Assembly (NCBI GenBank): GCA_964423575.1
Contig: CAYRFF010000013.1
Span: 4,793 to 68,792 of the forward strand
DNA length: 64,000 bases
Reading direction: 5' to 3'
From: CAYRFF01 sp964423575
GTDB taxonomy: Bacteria; Bacteroidota; Bacteroidia; Chitinophagales; Saprospiraceae
The translations under genes were made by a program, and so were the position numbers. Under the pieces are notes generated by a model. The model was not told the origin of the DNA, searched no databases, and worked only from the letters and a program-made list of their open reading frames with translations. This document shows positions 8,801 through 17,023 of this stretch, one piece after another. Position 1 is the first letter of the stretch; every line of letters starts with the position of its first letter.

Positions 8801-11108
8801 TAACGACAGGATTTTGTAAAGCTGATGTAGATGGGGTTCCTCCCTCAAATGTCCATGAGTAGCTATCTGCTCCAAAGGATAAATTATAATATAAAACCTG
8901 CTCTCCTACGCAAGCCTCAATCTTGTTTGATGAGAAATCTGCTAAAGGTGCAGCTACAATATTAACTGTGACAGTATAATAATCCACACCACAATCATTG
9001 ATTGCTGATAATGTAACAGTATAATCACCACCCGAGCTATATGTATGAACCGGATTCGTCTCTGTACTTTCTTGTCCATCTCCAAAATCCCAGTGATAGC
9101 TCGTAGCGTTCTGAGATGTATTCTCAAACATTACAAATGGTCCATCTACATTATAATTAAATGATGCTGTAGGAGTCGGGCTAACCGTAATATATCCGAC
9201 ATTTATTTTCTGATTAGAACCAGAGTGATTTGTTACTCTTAAGGTCACGTTAAATACTCCCGGACTATTATAAGTCACTATAGGATTACTGAAGTCGGAA
9301 GTGCCGGGTGTACCTCCTTCAAATGTCCATTCGTATTCCTCCGCATATTGCGACAAATCAAAAAACATCACCTCATCTCCCACACATATTTGCTTGGCAC
9401 TTGCATCAAAGTCCGCAATAGGAACCGGCACCGCGATTACTGAATGTTGGATTGATTTACTTCCGCAATGGTTAGTTACTGTTAATGTTACAGTATAAGT
9501 CCCCGGTGTAGAATAAGTGTAGACCGGGTTTTCCTGAGTGGAAGTACCACCATCACCAAAGTTCCAGTTGTAACCGGTAATATTGGGTCCCGTGGATTCA
9601 TTAAAGAACGATACTTCTAGTTCATTCGTCACAAAGGAGAACGCAGCTTCAGGTACGTCTTCTACAGTAATATACGCGACTTTAGTCTCAGTGCCACTAC
9701 CGAAATCATTTTCCGCAGTCAGAGTCACATTGTAAACTCCAGGCGTAGTGTAAACTACGGTCGGATTTTTCTGATGAGAAGTCTGAGGACTTCCGCCCGG
9801 AAATGACCATGTCCATGTATGTGGATCATTGGTGGATAAATCCGTAAAATTCACAGTCAGAGGCGCACATCCCTCCGTTACATTTGAAGTGAAATCCGCA
9901 ACGGGAGCACTGCTGACTCCGCATGGTTCGAAGCAGGATCCTCCCAGATTCCCTAAAATCTTGTTATTAATAGTATTAATTGAATTGGAAGACCACAGAT
10001 TGGTGTTATTTACGGCAGGCGCCATTATGTAAGGAGAACCTTGCGCATCATGTTGGCAACCAAAGTTGTGACCTATCTCGTGAGCAGTCATCACTCGCAG
10101 AAAGTTATGGTTAGTAGTAAAGTCCTGCAGACAATTATATCTGTTATATCCACAAAGTGTGTTAAGCCAGGCAATACCTACTGTACCACCATTGAAGTTC
10201 CTGTTAGTCCAGCAACTCGCCACGTCGTGATGTGCAGAGAATCCGCTGGAGCTTCTTGCCCAATTAGAAAAACTCCCCAAAAATGTACTTGCATCTGTCG
10301 AGGCAGTCCATGGATCACAGCCATTGCAGTCCACAATATATGTTTCGATAATTACATAACGTATTTCATGCACAAAGTCACTTGAGTAATTGGTTTCCAT
10401 ATTATTGGTTACCGTAGTCATGTGGTTTAGTACACCGGCAACTGAACCGTACTTCTGATACATTTTATAATCAGATGCGAGAGCATATTCAAGTTCATAG
10501 CAAGCTGTCGGAGCAGCTAACCCGCCTTCCTCTACATCCGGCATGTCTGCAGGGGAATCGGTTCCACATAATACATCTTTTTCTTCTACAGCATCATCTT
10601 TATCGTAAATAATGAACAAGGTCGATGATGCATTTTCATCATAACGATTAAGTGCATCAATAAAGTAGAGTGTTTCTCCGTCCACTATAAATCCGGAAAT
10701 AAAGTTATGATTAATTGTCAGCCGTGACTCCTGTCCTTCTTCAGTCTGACCATACATTGGACTGGGTATCGTGCCATCAGGTTGCGCACCGGAAGAGGTT
10801 GTCAGCCGGTAATCTTCAGAAATCAGCCCTGAATTATATAAATGCAGAGTCGTAATAAATGGTCCGGCATTAAGCTGGATGTCGATTGATTCAATCTGAT
10901 CATTTATTCCGGTCTGGAATTCTGAGATATCAGATAAATCCAAATAGAAAACATCATATTTCTTAATACGTGTTTCAATTGAATCCGTACTATATTGAAA
11001 CTCCCTGATAGCTTCTGTTTCAGATAACTTATAACTAGCTATCTGCTGACTATATATACTTGTATTAAATAAAAAAGCTAATAGCAGAAGGAGATAAAAA
11101 TTCTTCAT
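5826..11108 (-). CDS. T9SS-secreted metzincin metalloprotease with 16 PKD domains
   Basis: A 1760-residue paralogue of the gene at 1298. It has a signal peptide (MKNFYLLLLLAFLFNTSIYS), the zinc motif HEIGHNFGCQHD at residues 343-354 with an IMAP turn after it, and sixteen PKD domains from about residue 400 in strict A-B alternation (eight pairs). It ends with a type A T9SS sorting domain (VYPNPFNDQIN..., ending FRKLIKQ). The 324-residue length difference from its neighbour is close to two A-B pairs. PKD domains are usually spacer or adhesion modules in extracellular proteins. The likely role is degradation or binding of an extracellular protein polymer, which is inference. The first gene of the tandem set in the direction of transcription. 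Confidence 0.9.
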   Translation of the reverse strand: MKNFYLLLLLAFLFNTSIYSQQIASYKLSETEAIREFQYSTDSIETRIKKYDVFYLDLSDISEFQTGINDQIESIDIQLNAGPFITTLHLYNSGLISEDYRLTTSSGAQPDGTIPSPMYGQTEEGQESRLTINHNFISGFIVDGETLYFIDALNRYDENASSTLFIIYDKDDAVEEKDVLCGTDSPADMPDVEEGGLAAPTACYELEYALASDYKMYQKYGSVAGVLNHMTTVTNNMETNYSSDFVHEIRYVIIETYIVDCNGCDPWTASTDASTFLGSFSNWARSSSGFSAHHDVASCWTNRNFNGGTVGIAWLNTLCGYNRYNCLQDFTTNHNFLRVMTAHEIGHNFGCQHDAQGSPYIMAPAVNNTNLWSSNSINTINNKILGNLGGSCFEPCGVSSAPVADFTSNVTEGCAPLTVNFTDLSTNDPHTWTWSFPGGSPQTSHQKNPTVVYTTPGVYNVTLTAENDFGSGTETKVAYITVEDVPEAAFSFVTNELEVSFFNESTGPNITGYNWNFGDGGTSTQENPVYTYSTPGTYTVTLTVTNHCGSKSIQHSVIAVPVPIADFDASAKQICVGDEVMFFDLSQYAEEYEWTFEGGTPGTSDFSNPIVTYNSPGVFNVTLRVTNHSGSNQKINVGYITVSPTPTASFNYNVDGPFVMFENTSQNATSYHWDFGDGQESTETNPVHTYSSGGDYTVTLSAINDCGVDYYTVTVNIVAAPLADFSSNKIEACVGEQVLYYNLSFGADSYSWTFEGGTPSTSALQNPVVTYNQPGTFTVSLKVENPAGSDTKTEVGYITILPNPVASFNVELVGLFAIFENTSQNATSYHWDFGDGTESTEINPIHTYITEGSYTIRLTAISDCGENVYEYQVNVLGAPTADFSANISDGCVPMTVQFSNLSSGGDSYLWTFQGGTPATSTLENPTVTYNSVGTFDVSLKVTNNVGEDIIVREDYITVKDKPTASFTQTISGLTVTFNNTSQDADTYHWNFGDGNASTVKNPVHTYTQGGSYTVTLTASNACGDAVYQREIQVVGIPVADFSADKLEGCLPMTVKFQNNSTEGETYLWTFEGGTPATSTEASPTITYNSAGTFDVSLKVTNSSGEDTKVRKDYITVKDRPIADFTATTDGLTVAFANNSQGADSYHWNFGDGNTSTQENPTHTYAESGEYTVTLTATNECGSTEKTRKLGVGDFPNAQFTASGTNGCVPFTVTFTNLYDGDVSSYLWTFEGGVPATSTQAEPTVTYNAVGSYEVMLIVENGLGRDTVIKENFISVGDVAISDFSYVTSGLTTSFTEEVEGNYSSLLWSFGDGNTSTEENPVHTYADYGDYLVSLIAYNACGSDTIERQLHFMRPATAGFTAGQVVGCAPLIVQMNNESSGDDLSYLWSFDGGSPASSTEENPEVIYTEAGTYSVQLIAYNAVSSDTIVRESLIEVLPLPIADFNFEVSNDTVSFNNLSRHGDSYHWDFGDGNESVEKNPVHVYEGGVNGHEITLTVFNQCDTVSKTILIDNTLPPVAKIDAESRKICVGTSLTFYDISEGVIGTRKWIFEGGDPETSGQQNPTVQYNQTGRYSVTLIVENVNGSDTIFEKDFITVIDVPVADFDYEIIGDSVKFIQNSIFADEYRWNFGNGTLENGSEPGIRYEASGNYTVQLIASNICGADTISKQIEIITAVVNPGGIDFKVYPNPFNDQINVQFADALSGKVALAVTDMSGRVVLQEEFYVESAMIKRISLSGIVPGMYILKLNNDGKVDFRKLIKQ

Positions 11109-11371
11109 AACTATAATAAGATTGATGTGATAAGATACTTAGAAGCTACAAATATTAAAAAAATATTAGAGATAAATAGATATATCCTGTAAAATCTTCT
11201 CAGATGCTATATAAATTAAAGCATTTCATCTACCAATAAGACTTATTGGTTTAAGAATGTTGAAATAAAACCGGATTTATACTCTTAAAATCCTTATCCT
11301 CGTTTAAACTTTGACAGCTTTAAAGCATTTAGAACTTTAACAACTTGTGAATAAACCCTGAAAAAAGATTT

Positions 11372-11932
11372 ATGAAAAAAATTTCAACACTTACGCTGAT
11401 CCTATTCATGGTGCTTGCTCTGTCCTTCAATGCAGAAGCTCAGAAAAAACCCAAGAAAAAGAAAAACTCCGTTGACTTCATGGAAAATGTCTGGTATGGG
11501 GCTAATCTAGGCCTTGGTCTGGGCGGAAATAATTATGAAACTTTTTTTGCGCTTGAATTCTCTCCTATGGCAGGGTATAAACTTACCGAGCGACTATCAG
11601 CAGGTCCGAGAATTATATTTGAATATGGCCACATGCGCTTACGCTACACTACCGGCATTCAGAAGTTAAATCTTTTCTCCTATGGAGGCGGCGCACTCAT
11701 ACGCTTTAAAGTACTAGAACAGCTCTTTCTACACGGAGAAGGAAATATAGTAAGAGACCAGTATATCACAACATCTCTTACCAAGGAATCGCTCGTGCGG
11801 CCGCATGTATTACTAGGAATCGGCTATAATGCCGGTGGTGGAGAAATTATGATTCTGTATGACTTCTTACATCCCAATGATGAACTTATGCTTCCATTTG
11901 AAATAAGAGTCGGCTATACTATAAATTTCTGA
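11372..11932 (+). CDS. Outer-membrane beta-barrel protein (OmpW/porin-like)
   Basis: A 186-residue protein with a signal peptide ending near AEA-Q (residue 24), then a lysine-rich stretch (KKPKKKKN). The rest has the alternating, glycine- and aromatic-rich strands of a small outer-membrane barrel and a terminal strand ending in phenylalanine (RVGYTINF), as needed for BamA-dependent insertion. The strand pattern suggests about eight strands. It stands alone between divergent and convergent neighbours. Function is not recognisable beyond the fold. Confidence 0.65.
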   Translation: MKKISTLTLILFMVLALSFNAEAQKKPKKKKNSVDFMENVWYGANLGLGLGGNNYETFFALEFSPMAGYKLTERLSAGPRIIFEYGHMRLRYTTGIQKLNLFSYGGGALIRFKVLEQLFLHGEGNIVRDQYITTSLTKESLVRPHVLLGIGYNAGGGEIMILYDFLHPNDELMLPFEIRVGYTINF

Positions 11933-11959
11933 TTCTGATAAAAGGGAGATAGTAGCAAT

Positions 11960-12478
11960 TTATCTTAACCCCTCTACAGCTTGTATTGCAAGCCTGAGTC
12001 TATTTTCTTCATCACCTCTTATAACTGCATAATTCAGTTTAAGGCTACCAAGGATATCCACATATCTTTCGTAGAGCTCCCATCTATCATCCGGGTTTTC
12101 TCTGAGGGGATCGTACTCCCACGGGATATCGGGAGCACATAAGAGATAGAAGTTTTCCCTGTATAAACTCAGATGTGATTTTATCCATGGCTCACATTTT
12201 CCATAACGTACTTCCATCCATATACGCATGACGAGTAACCAGGTATCTGAAAATATAAACGGAGCGGCATTATACCTGTTATTGAGTAGGTTTATCGTTT
12301 CCAGCCGTGATATATCAATGAGATCAGTATAATTATAATCTCTTTTTATCCCGGGCAGATACCAGCGTGCAACCTCATCGACCATTGGCATTCCATAATT
12401 AATCGACAATGCCTCCGTCAGAGTTGACTTTCCTGAGGATTCGGGGCCGGTAATAATGACAAATTGAGATTTGCGCAA
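11960..12478 (-). CDS. NadR/Ttd14-like P-loop ATP-binding protein
   Basis: A 172-residue single-domain protein. The Walker A motif GPESSGKST is at residues 11-19, followed by a VDEVARWYL segment and a DTW motif, as in the nicotinamide-riboside-kinase-like domain of NadR (AAA_28 family). It lacks the nicotinamide-mononucleotide adenylyltransferase and DNA-binding parts of full NadR. A possible role is phosphorylation of nicotinamide riboside in NAD salvage, but stand-alone members of this family are poorly characterised. It converges with the outer-membrane barrel gene, 27 bases away. Confidence 0.65.
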   Translation of the reverse strand: MRKSQFVIITGPESSGKSTLTEALSINYGMPMVDEVARWYLPGIKRDYNYTDLIDISRLETINLLNNRYNAAPFIFSDTWLLVMRIWMEVRYGKCEPWIKSHLSLYRENFYLLCAPDIPWEYDPLRENPDDRWELYERYVDILGSLKLNYAVIRGDEENRLRLAIQAVEGLR

Positions 12479-12598
12479 GCTGAAAGAATTTTAAGACTTT
12501 CGTCAAATATCTTGTTAATACCTTGCTTATGGAAACTTTTTTAATGGAATTTTTGATTATAATACTTTAACTTTTTCAGGAAATGTTTATATTTCGCT

Positions 12599-13192
12599 AT
12601 GCATGATATAGAACCATATTACAAGTGGCGCGACTTATATGTTGCAGCGGAGGATGAAAAATCTCCATTCTACGGCCGGACTTACGACGAATTTTATTTC
12701 ACCAATGCGGTATACAATTACGTCATACACCCGCAATGGGATGATTTTGGCTCTTCTACACTTTATTCCAAAGTCCTTTTTGCTGATTACGATGAGCAGT
12801 TTGCGATTATCGAATTAATAGGAGAATGGAACGATTGTATTACCAATGACATAATGTTTCTCAAGAGCAATCTGATTGACTTTATGCAAGAGGAGGGAAT
12901 AAATAAATTTGTCATAATCTGCGAGAACGTACTCAACTTTCATGCGTCTGATGATTGCTATTATGAAGAATGGTTTCACGATATCGCGGATGAAGGGGGC
13001 TGGATATGTCTGTTAAACCTTCTGGATCATGTGGAGAATGAAATGCGGCAGGAGCATCTATCCTACTATATGAACTTTGGGTATGAATATAACGGCTTTA
13101 ACTGGCGCGCACTTGAGCCGCAACATGTTCTCAGAAAAATTGAATTCATATTGAATAACCAGCAGAAAACCCTCTCTTACAATTATGATTGA
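12599..13192 (+). CDS. Conserved hypothetical protein upstream of era
   Basis: A 197-residue, acidic, aromatic-rich soluble protein with no signal peptide or membrane segment. The sequence is rich in Trp, Tyr and Asp, for example YYKWRDLYV and YYEEWFHDIADEGGWI. No known domain is recognised. Its stop codon overlaps the era start by 8 bases, so the two are likely translated from one message and may be co-regulated. An Era-linked role in ribosome assembly would be a guess. Confidence 0.7.
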   Translation: MHDIEPYYKWRDLYVAAEDEKSPFYGRTYDEFYFTNAVYNYVIHPQWDDFGSSTLYSKVLFADYDEQFAIIELIGEWNDCITNDIMFLKSNLIDFMQEEGINKFVIICENVLNFHASDDCYYEEWFHDIADEGGWICLLNLLDHVENEMRQEHLSYYMNFGYEYNGFNWRALEPQHVLRKIEFILNNQQKTLSYNYD

Positions 13193-14099
13193 AAACTGGA
13201 CTGAAAATCACAAGGCCGGATTCGTTAACATTATTGGTCCACCCAATGTCGGCAAGTCCACTTTTGTAAATAATTTTACGGAGGTTAAACTCAATATTAT
13301 AACTTCCAAGCCACAGACGACAAGACATCGTATTCTTGCCATCCTCAATGAGGACGAGTATCAGATGATTCTATCCGACAGCCCCGGGCTTTTAGAGAAC
13401 CCGCATTATGCAATGCACGACAAGATGAATGAATTTGCATGGGCCGGGATCGAAGATGCGGACATATTGCTATATTTTGTCGATGTATGGCAGGAGCCCG
13501 AGCTTCCGCAAATACATGCAGACAAACTCAAAAATGTAGATGGTAAAGTCTATTTTATTCTGAATAAAATAGACCAGAAAATACCCGAAGAGGTAGAAGA
13601 AATTTTCACAAACTGGATAGAATTATACCCCTTTGACAGGCAATTTGCCATAAGTGCAATGAATGCTACCGGAACCGAAGAGGTTTTCAAGGCTATCATC
13701 GAAGACCTGCCCGTTCACCCTCCCTATTATCCCAAGGACCAATTAACGGACAAGTCAGAACGGTTCATCGTATCAGAAATTATCAGAGAGAAAATTCTGG
13801 ACCTATACCGCAAAGAGATTCCTTATGCAGCTGAGGTAGACGTACATTGGTACAGGCAAGATACGAGCCACGACCCACCTATTTTAAACATCGGCGCTGA
13901 TATCTATGTAGAACGCGATACACAGAAAGGAATTATGGTAGGAAAAGGTGGATCAATGATTAATAAGCTCGGAAGGCTTGCCCGACAGGAAATCGAGGAA
14001 ATGGTCGGTCAACAAGTCTACCTGGAAATCCGTGTAAAAGTAAGAAAAGACTGGCGCCAAAACGAGGCAGATCTCAGACGCTTTGGCTACGAACTATAG
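13185..14099 (+). CDS. era: GTPase Era, 16S rRNA maturation factor
   Basis: A 304-residue GTPase needed for 30S subunit assembly through binding the 3' end of 16S rRNA. G1 is GPPNVGKST (residues 18-26), G3 is DSPG, G4 is NKID, and a C-terminal KH domain carries the MVGKGGSMI loop. Length matches the family. The start ATG lies inside the last codons of the upstream unknown gene. der follows 102 bases later, so two ribosome-assembly GTPases sit side by side. Confidence 0.97.
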   Translation: MIENWTENHKAGFVNIIGPPNVGKSTFVNNFTEVKLNIITSKPQTTRHRILAILNEDEYQMILSDSPGLLENPHYAMHDKMNEFAWAGIEDADILLYFVDVWQEPELPQIHADKLKNVDGKVYFILNKIDQKIPEEVEEIFTNWIELYPFDRQFAISAMNATGTEEVFKAIIEDLPVHPPYYPKDQLTDKSERFIVSEIIREKILDLYRKEIPYAAEVDVHWYRQDTSHDPPILNIGADIYVERDTQKGIMVGKGGSMINKLGRLARQEIEEMVGQQVYLEIRVKVRKDWRQNEADLRRFGYEL

Positions 14100-14170
14100 C
14101 AATTGCAGAGTATTACTGCATACAAATTCCGAAAAACTATCCTCAATGCATTCAAGCGATAAAGAATTCT

Positions 14171-14178
14171 TATCTTTG
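14171..14178 (+). promoter_or_regulatory. Candidate Bacteroidota -7 element for der
   Basis: TATCTTTG matches the TAnnTTTG -7 box and ends 23 bases before the der start codon. No clear TTG -33 element is seen at the expected 19-21 base spacing, so the call is tentative. Confidence 0.4.
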
Positions 14179-14201
14179 CACTTCAAATTATCCGATTATC
14201 T

Positions 14202-15503
14202 ATGAATAATCTCGTTGCTATAGTAGGGCGTCCCAACGTCGGAAAGTCGACTTTTTTCAATCGCATGATAGGAAAGAGGAAGGCTATTATTGATGATGTC
14301 AGTGGTGTAACCCGTGATCGCATATACGGAGTAAGCCATTGGAATGGCAAAGGATTCAATATCGTAGATACCGGAGGCTACGTAAAACACACTGACGACG
14401 TCTTTGAAAAGGCAATAAAAGATCAGGTATATATTGCCATTGAAGAGGCCGACATTATCGTCTTCATGGTAGATGTAAAAACCGGAATTACAGATCTGGA
14501 TCAGGAAGTCGCCAAAATTCTCCGTCCTGTCGATAAACCCGTTTTCCTCGTTGTAAACAAGGTTGACAATTATGAACGGGAATTAATGGCAAGTGAATTT
14601 TGGAACCTGGGATTTGAAAATACATTTTTTGTTTCTTCCATTTCAGGTTCTGGCACCGGGGATCTGCTCGATGCTATCAGTGAGCATCTTGTAGATAAGG
14701 AAGTCCTGGAGTCGGATTTGCCAAAATTTGCGATTATAGGACAACCCAATGTCGGTAAATCTTCCTTTATCAATGCTCTCGTAGGAGAGGACAGGAATAT
14801 AGTCACCGATATAGCGGGAACTACAAGGGATAGTATAGATACCATTTACAATAAATTTGGGAAGGAACTCCTTCTCATCGATACTGCGGGAATACGTCGA
14901 AAAAGCAGAGTTAAAGAGGATCTCGAATTTTACTCCGTGATGCGTGCGATAAATGCACTTGAACGGGCAGATGTCTGTATGCTGATGATTGATGCTACAG
15001 ATCAGGTTGAATCTCAAGATCTCAGCATTCTAGAACTAGCGCGCAGCCGAGGAAAGGGAGTTGTCATCCTTATCAATAAATGGGACCTTATTGAAAAAGA
15101 CACCAACCTCGTTAAGCATTATACGCAGTATATTCATTCACGCACTGCACCATTTACAGATATCCCTATCGTATTTGTTTCGGTTTTGAACAAGCAAAGA
15201 ATTTTCAAAGCCCTTGAAGTCGCAATGGAAGTATATGAAAACAGACTTCGCAAGATATCGACATCTAAGCTCAACGAAATAATGCTTAAGGAAATTGAGA
15301 AGAACAGACCGCCGGCAATTAAGGGTAGACACGTAAAAATCAAATATGTGACTCAATTGCCTTTGCATTATCCTGCATTTGCCTTTTTCTGCAATTTCCC
15401 CCAGTACGTTAAGAACGATTACAAGCAATTCTTGGAAAATAAACTTCGCGAACACTTTAATTTTACCGGTGTTCCGATTAAGATATTTATAAGACAAAAA
15501 TAA
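14202..15503 (+). CDS. der: GTPase Der (EngA), 50S ribosome assembly
   Basis: A 433-residue double GTPase that acts in 50S subunit biogenesis. The first G domain starts with GRPNVGKST (residues 9-17). The second has GQPNVGKSS, followed by DTAG and NKWD. The C-terminal KH-like domain ends in the KIFIRQK type tail common to Der. Length is normal for the family. rfbC starts 5 bases after the stop, which suggests read-through into the rhamnose genes. Confidence 0.97.
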   Translation: MNNLVAIVGRPNVGKSTFFNRMIGKRKAIIDDVSGVTRDRIYGVSHWNGKGFNIVDTGGYVKHTDDVFEKAIKDQVYIAIEEADIIVFMVDVKTGITDLDQEVAKILRPVDKPVFLVVNKVDNYERELMASEFWNLGFENTFFVSSISGSGTGDLLDAISEHLVDKEVLESDLPKFAIIGQPNVGKSSFINALVGEDRNIVTDIAGTTRDSIDTIYNKFGKELLLIDTAGIRRKSRVKEDLEFYSVMRAINALERADVCMLMIDATDQVESQDLSILELARSRGKGVVILINKWDLIEKDTNLVKHYTQYIHSRTAPFTDIPIVFVSVLNKQRIFKALEVAMEVYENRLRKISTSKLNEIMLKEIEKNRPPAIKGRHVKIKYVTQLPLHYPAFAFFCNFPQYVKNDYKQFLENKLREHFNFTGVPIKIFIRQK

Positions 15504-15508
15504 ATCCG

Positions 15509-16057
15509 GTGAAAATCACAGAACTTCTTACAGACGTTTATCTGATTGAACCTGAAATCTTCCGGGACGAAAGAGGCTATTTCATGGAATCTTTCAACCA
15601 GAAAAATTGGGAAGAATCCGGCTTTTCCAATCAATGGGTGCAGGATAATGAAGCCATGAGCAGCTATGGTGTTCTGCGCGGCCTACATTATCAGAGAGGA
15701 GAATTTGCGCAAGCTAAGCTCGTCAGGGCAATTCTAGGAACCATTTATGACGTAGTCGTTGACCTAAGGCCGGACTCGCCAACCTTCAAGCAATCAATCG
15801 GAGTGGAACTGAGTGCAGAAAACAAGAAGCAACTCTATGTTCCGAGGGGATTTGCACATGGTTATGTCGTTCTCTCCGGGAAAGCAATATTTGCATACAA
15901 ATGCGATAATTTCTACCACAAAGAAGCCGAAGCAGGACTGCGATATGACGACCCCGCCCTCAATATCTCATGGCCGGTAGCAAGCAAGGATATTCAGCTA
16001 TCCGAAAAAGATAAGAACTGGCCTTCCTTAGAAAATTATATGCCCGTAAATCTTTAA
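15509..16057 (+). CDS. rfbC: dTDP-4-dehydrorhamnose 3,5-epimerase
   Basis: A 182-residue cupin-fold epimerase that converts dTDP-4-keto-6-deoxyglucose to dTDP-4-keto-L-rhamnose. Typical features are FxDERGYFME near the N-terminus, the GVLRGLHYQ segment with the catalytic His, and VPRGFAHGYVVLS. It starts with GTG. The gene is 5 bases after der and 2 bases before rfbD, so it appears to be translated as part of that string. The RmlA and RmlB enzymes are not in the window. Confidence 0.95.
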   Translation: MKITELLTDVYLIEPEIFRDERGYFMESFNQKNWEESGFSNQWVQDNEAMSSYGVLRGLHYQRGEFAQAKLVRAILGTIYDVVVDLRPDSPTFKQSIGVELSAENKKQLYVPRGFAHGYVVLSGKAIFAYKCDNFYHKEAEAGLRYDDPALNISWPVASKDIQLSEKDKNWPSLENYMPVNL

Positions 16058-16059
16058 AA

Positions 16060-16941
16060 ATGAAAAAGATAAAGCTGTTAATCAATGGTGGGACAGGGCA
16101 ACTAGGGCAATCTTTTCAAGCTGTCGCAAATGAATTTCCGGACTTCATACTCATCTGTCCTTCCCGTCAAGAGCACGACATTACGGATGCACCCGATATC
16201 GTCGGATACCTCAGAGAAGTCAAGCCCGATTATTACATCAATACAGCAGCTTATACAGAGGTTGATAAGGCAGAAACCGAAAAAGAAATTGCTTTCAGAG
16301 TTAATGTCAATGGTGTAAAAAACACGGCAACCGCGTGCAAGGAGCTAAACATTCCTTATATACATTTCAGTTCTGATTACGTTTATAATAATGATGTCAA
16401 CAGGTTGTTACTTGAATCGGATTCATTGAATCCAGCGGGTTATTACGCCTTTACCAAACGGGAAAGTGAAAAAGTGCTGACGGAATTGGGTTTAGCTCAT
16501 TTAACTTTTCGCGTTTCCTGGCTATATAGTCCCTACAGGAAGAACTTTGTAAAGACTATGTACAACTTAATGCAGAAAAATGATGCTGTAAATGTTGTGA
16601 ATGATCAGATCGGCAGTCCTTGCAACACAGTAGATCTAGCAAGAGATATTCTTAATATTCTGCAACGAGATAGCACCGAGAAGGACCTTATTCAAAGGAA
16701 TAGCGGCATATACAATTATACCCAACTAGGTACTGCAAGCTGGTATGACATCGTTATAGAAATGAAAGAAATTTTAAACCTCGACACAGAGGTCAATGCA
16801 GTAGATACCGATTTCTTTCCTCGACCGGTAAAACGTCCCGCTTTCAGCCTGATGAATCTGAGCAAAGTACAGGATACATTTGGAATAAAGCTGCGTCACT
16901 GGAAAGAAGCACTGAGAGACTGTCTCAAAGAAATTGCATAA
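16060..16941 (+). CDS. rfbD: dTDP-4-dehydrorhamnose reductase
   Basis: A 293-residue short-chain dehydrogenase that makes dTDP-L-rhamnose with NAD(P)H. The nucleotide-binding motif GGTGQLGQ is at residues 10-17. NTAAYTEVDKAE and the catalytic YxxxK (YYAFTKRE) follow in order, and FRVSWLY is conserved. It follows rfbC directly and completes the last two steps of dTDP-rhamnose synthesis, used for surface polysaccharides. Confidence 0.95.
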   Translation: MKKIKLLINGGTGQLGQSFQAVANEFPDFILICPSRQEHDITDAPDIVGYLREVKPDYYINTAAYTEVDKAETEKEIAFRVNVNGVKNTATACKELNIPYIHFSSDYVYNNDVNRLLLESDSLNPAGYYAFTKRESEKVLTELGLAHLTFRVSWLYSPYRKNFVKTMYNLMQKNDAVNVVNDQIGSPCNTVDLARDILNILQRDSTEKDLIQRNSGIYNYTQLGTASWYDIVIEMKEILNLDTEVNAVDTDFFPRPVKRPAFSLMNLSKVQDTFGIKLRHWKEALRDCLKEIA

Positions 16942-17023
16942 ACAATACAAGGATTTTCAAGCTTATTTATAAAGCAGTAATTAATTCCTTAAATTGGCAG
17001 TAATAAAATCCGGGATTCAGAAA

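Noticed and set aside
1298..10000. Regular repeats that could suggest a CRISPR or satellite array
   Set aside because: They are protein-coding PKD domains of about 80 codons with diverged DNA and an unbroken frame.
16994..17023. TTG start for the type B surface protein
   Set aside because: The in-frame ATG at 17024 gives a standard signal peptide; the added ten residues have no support.
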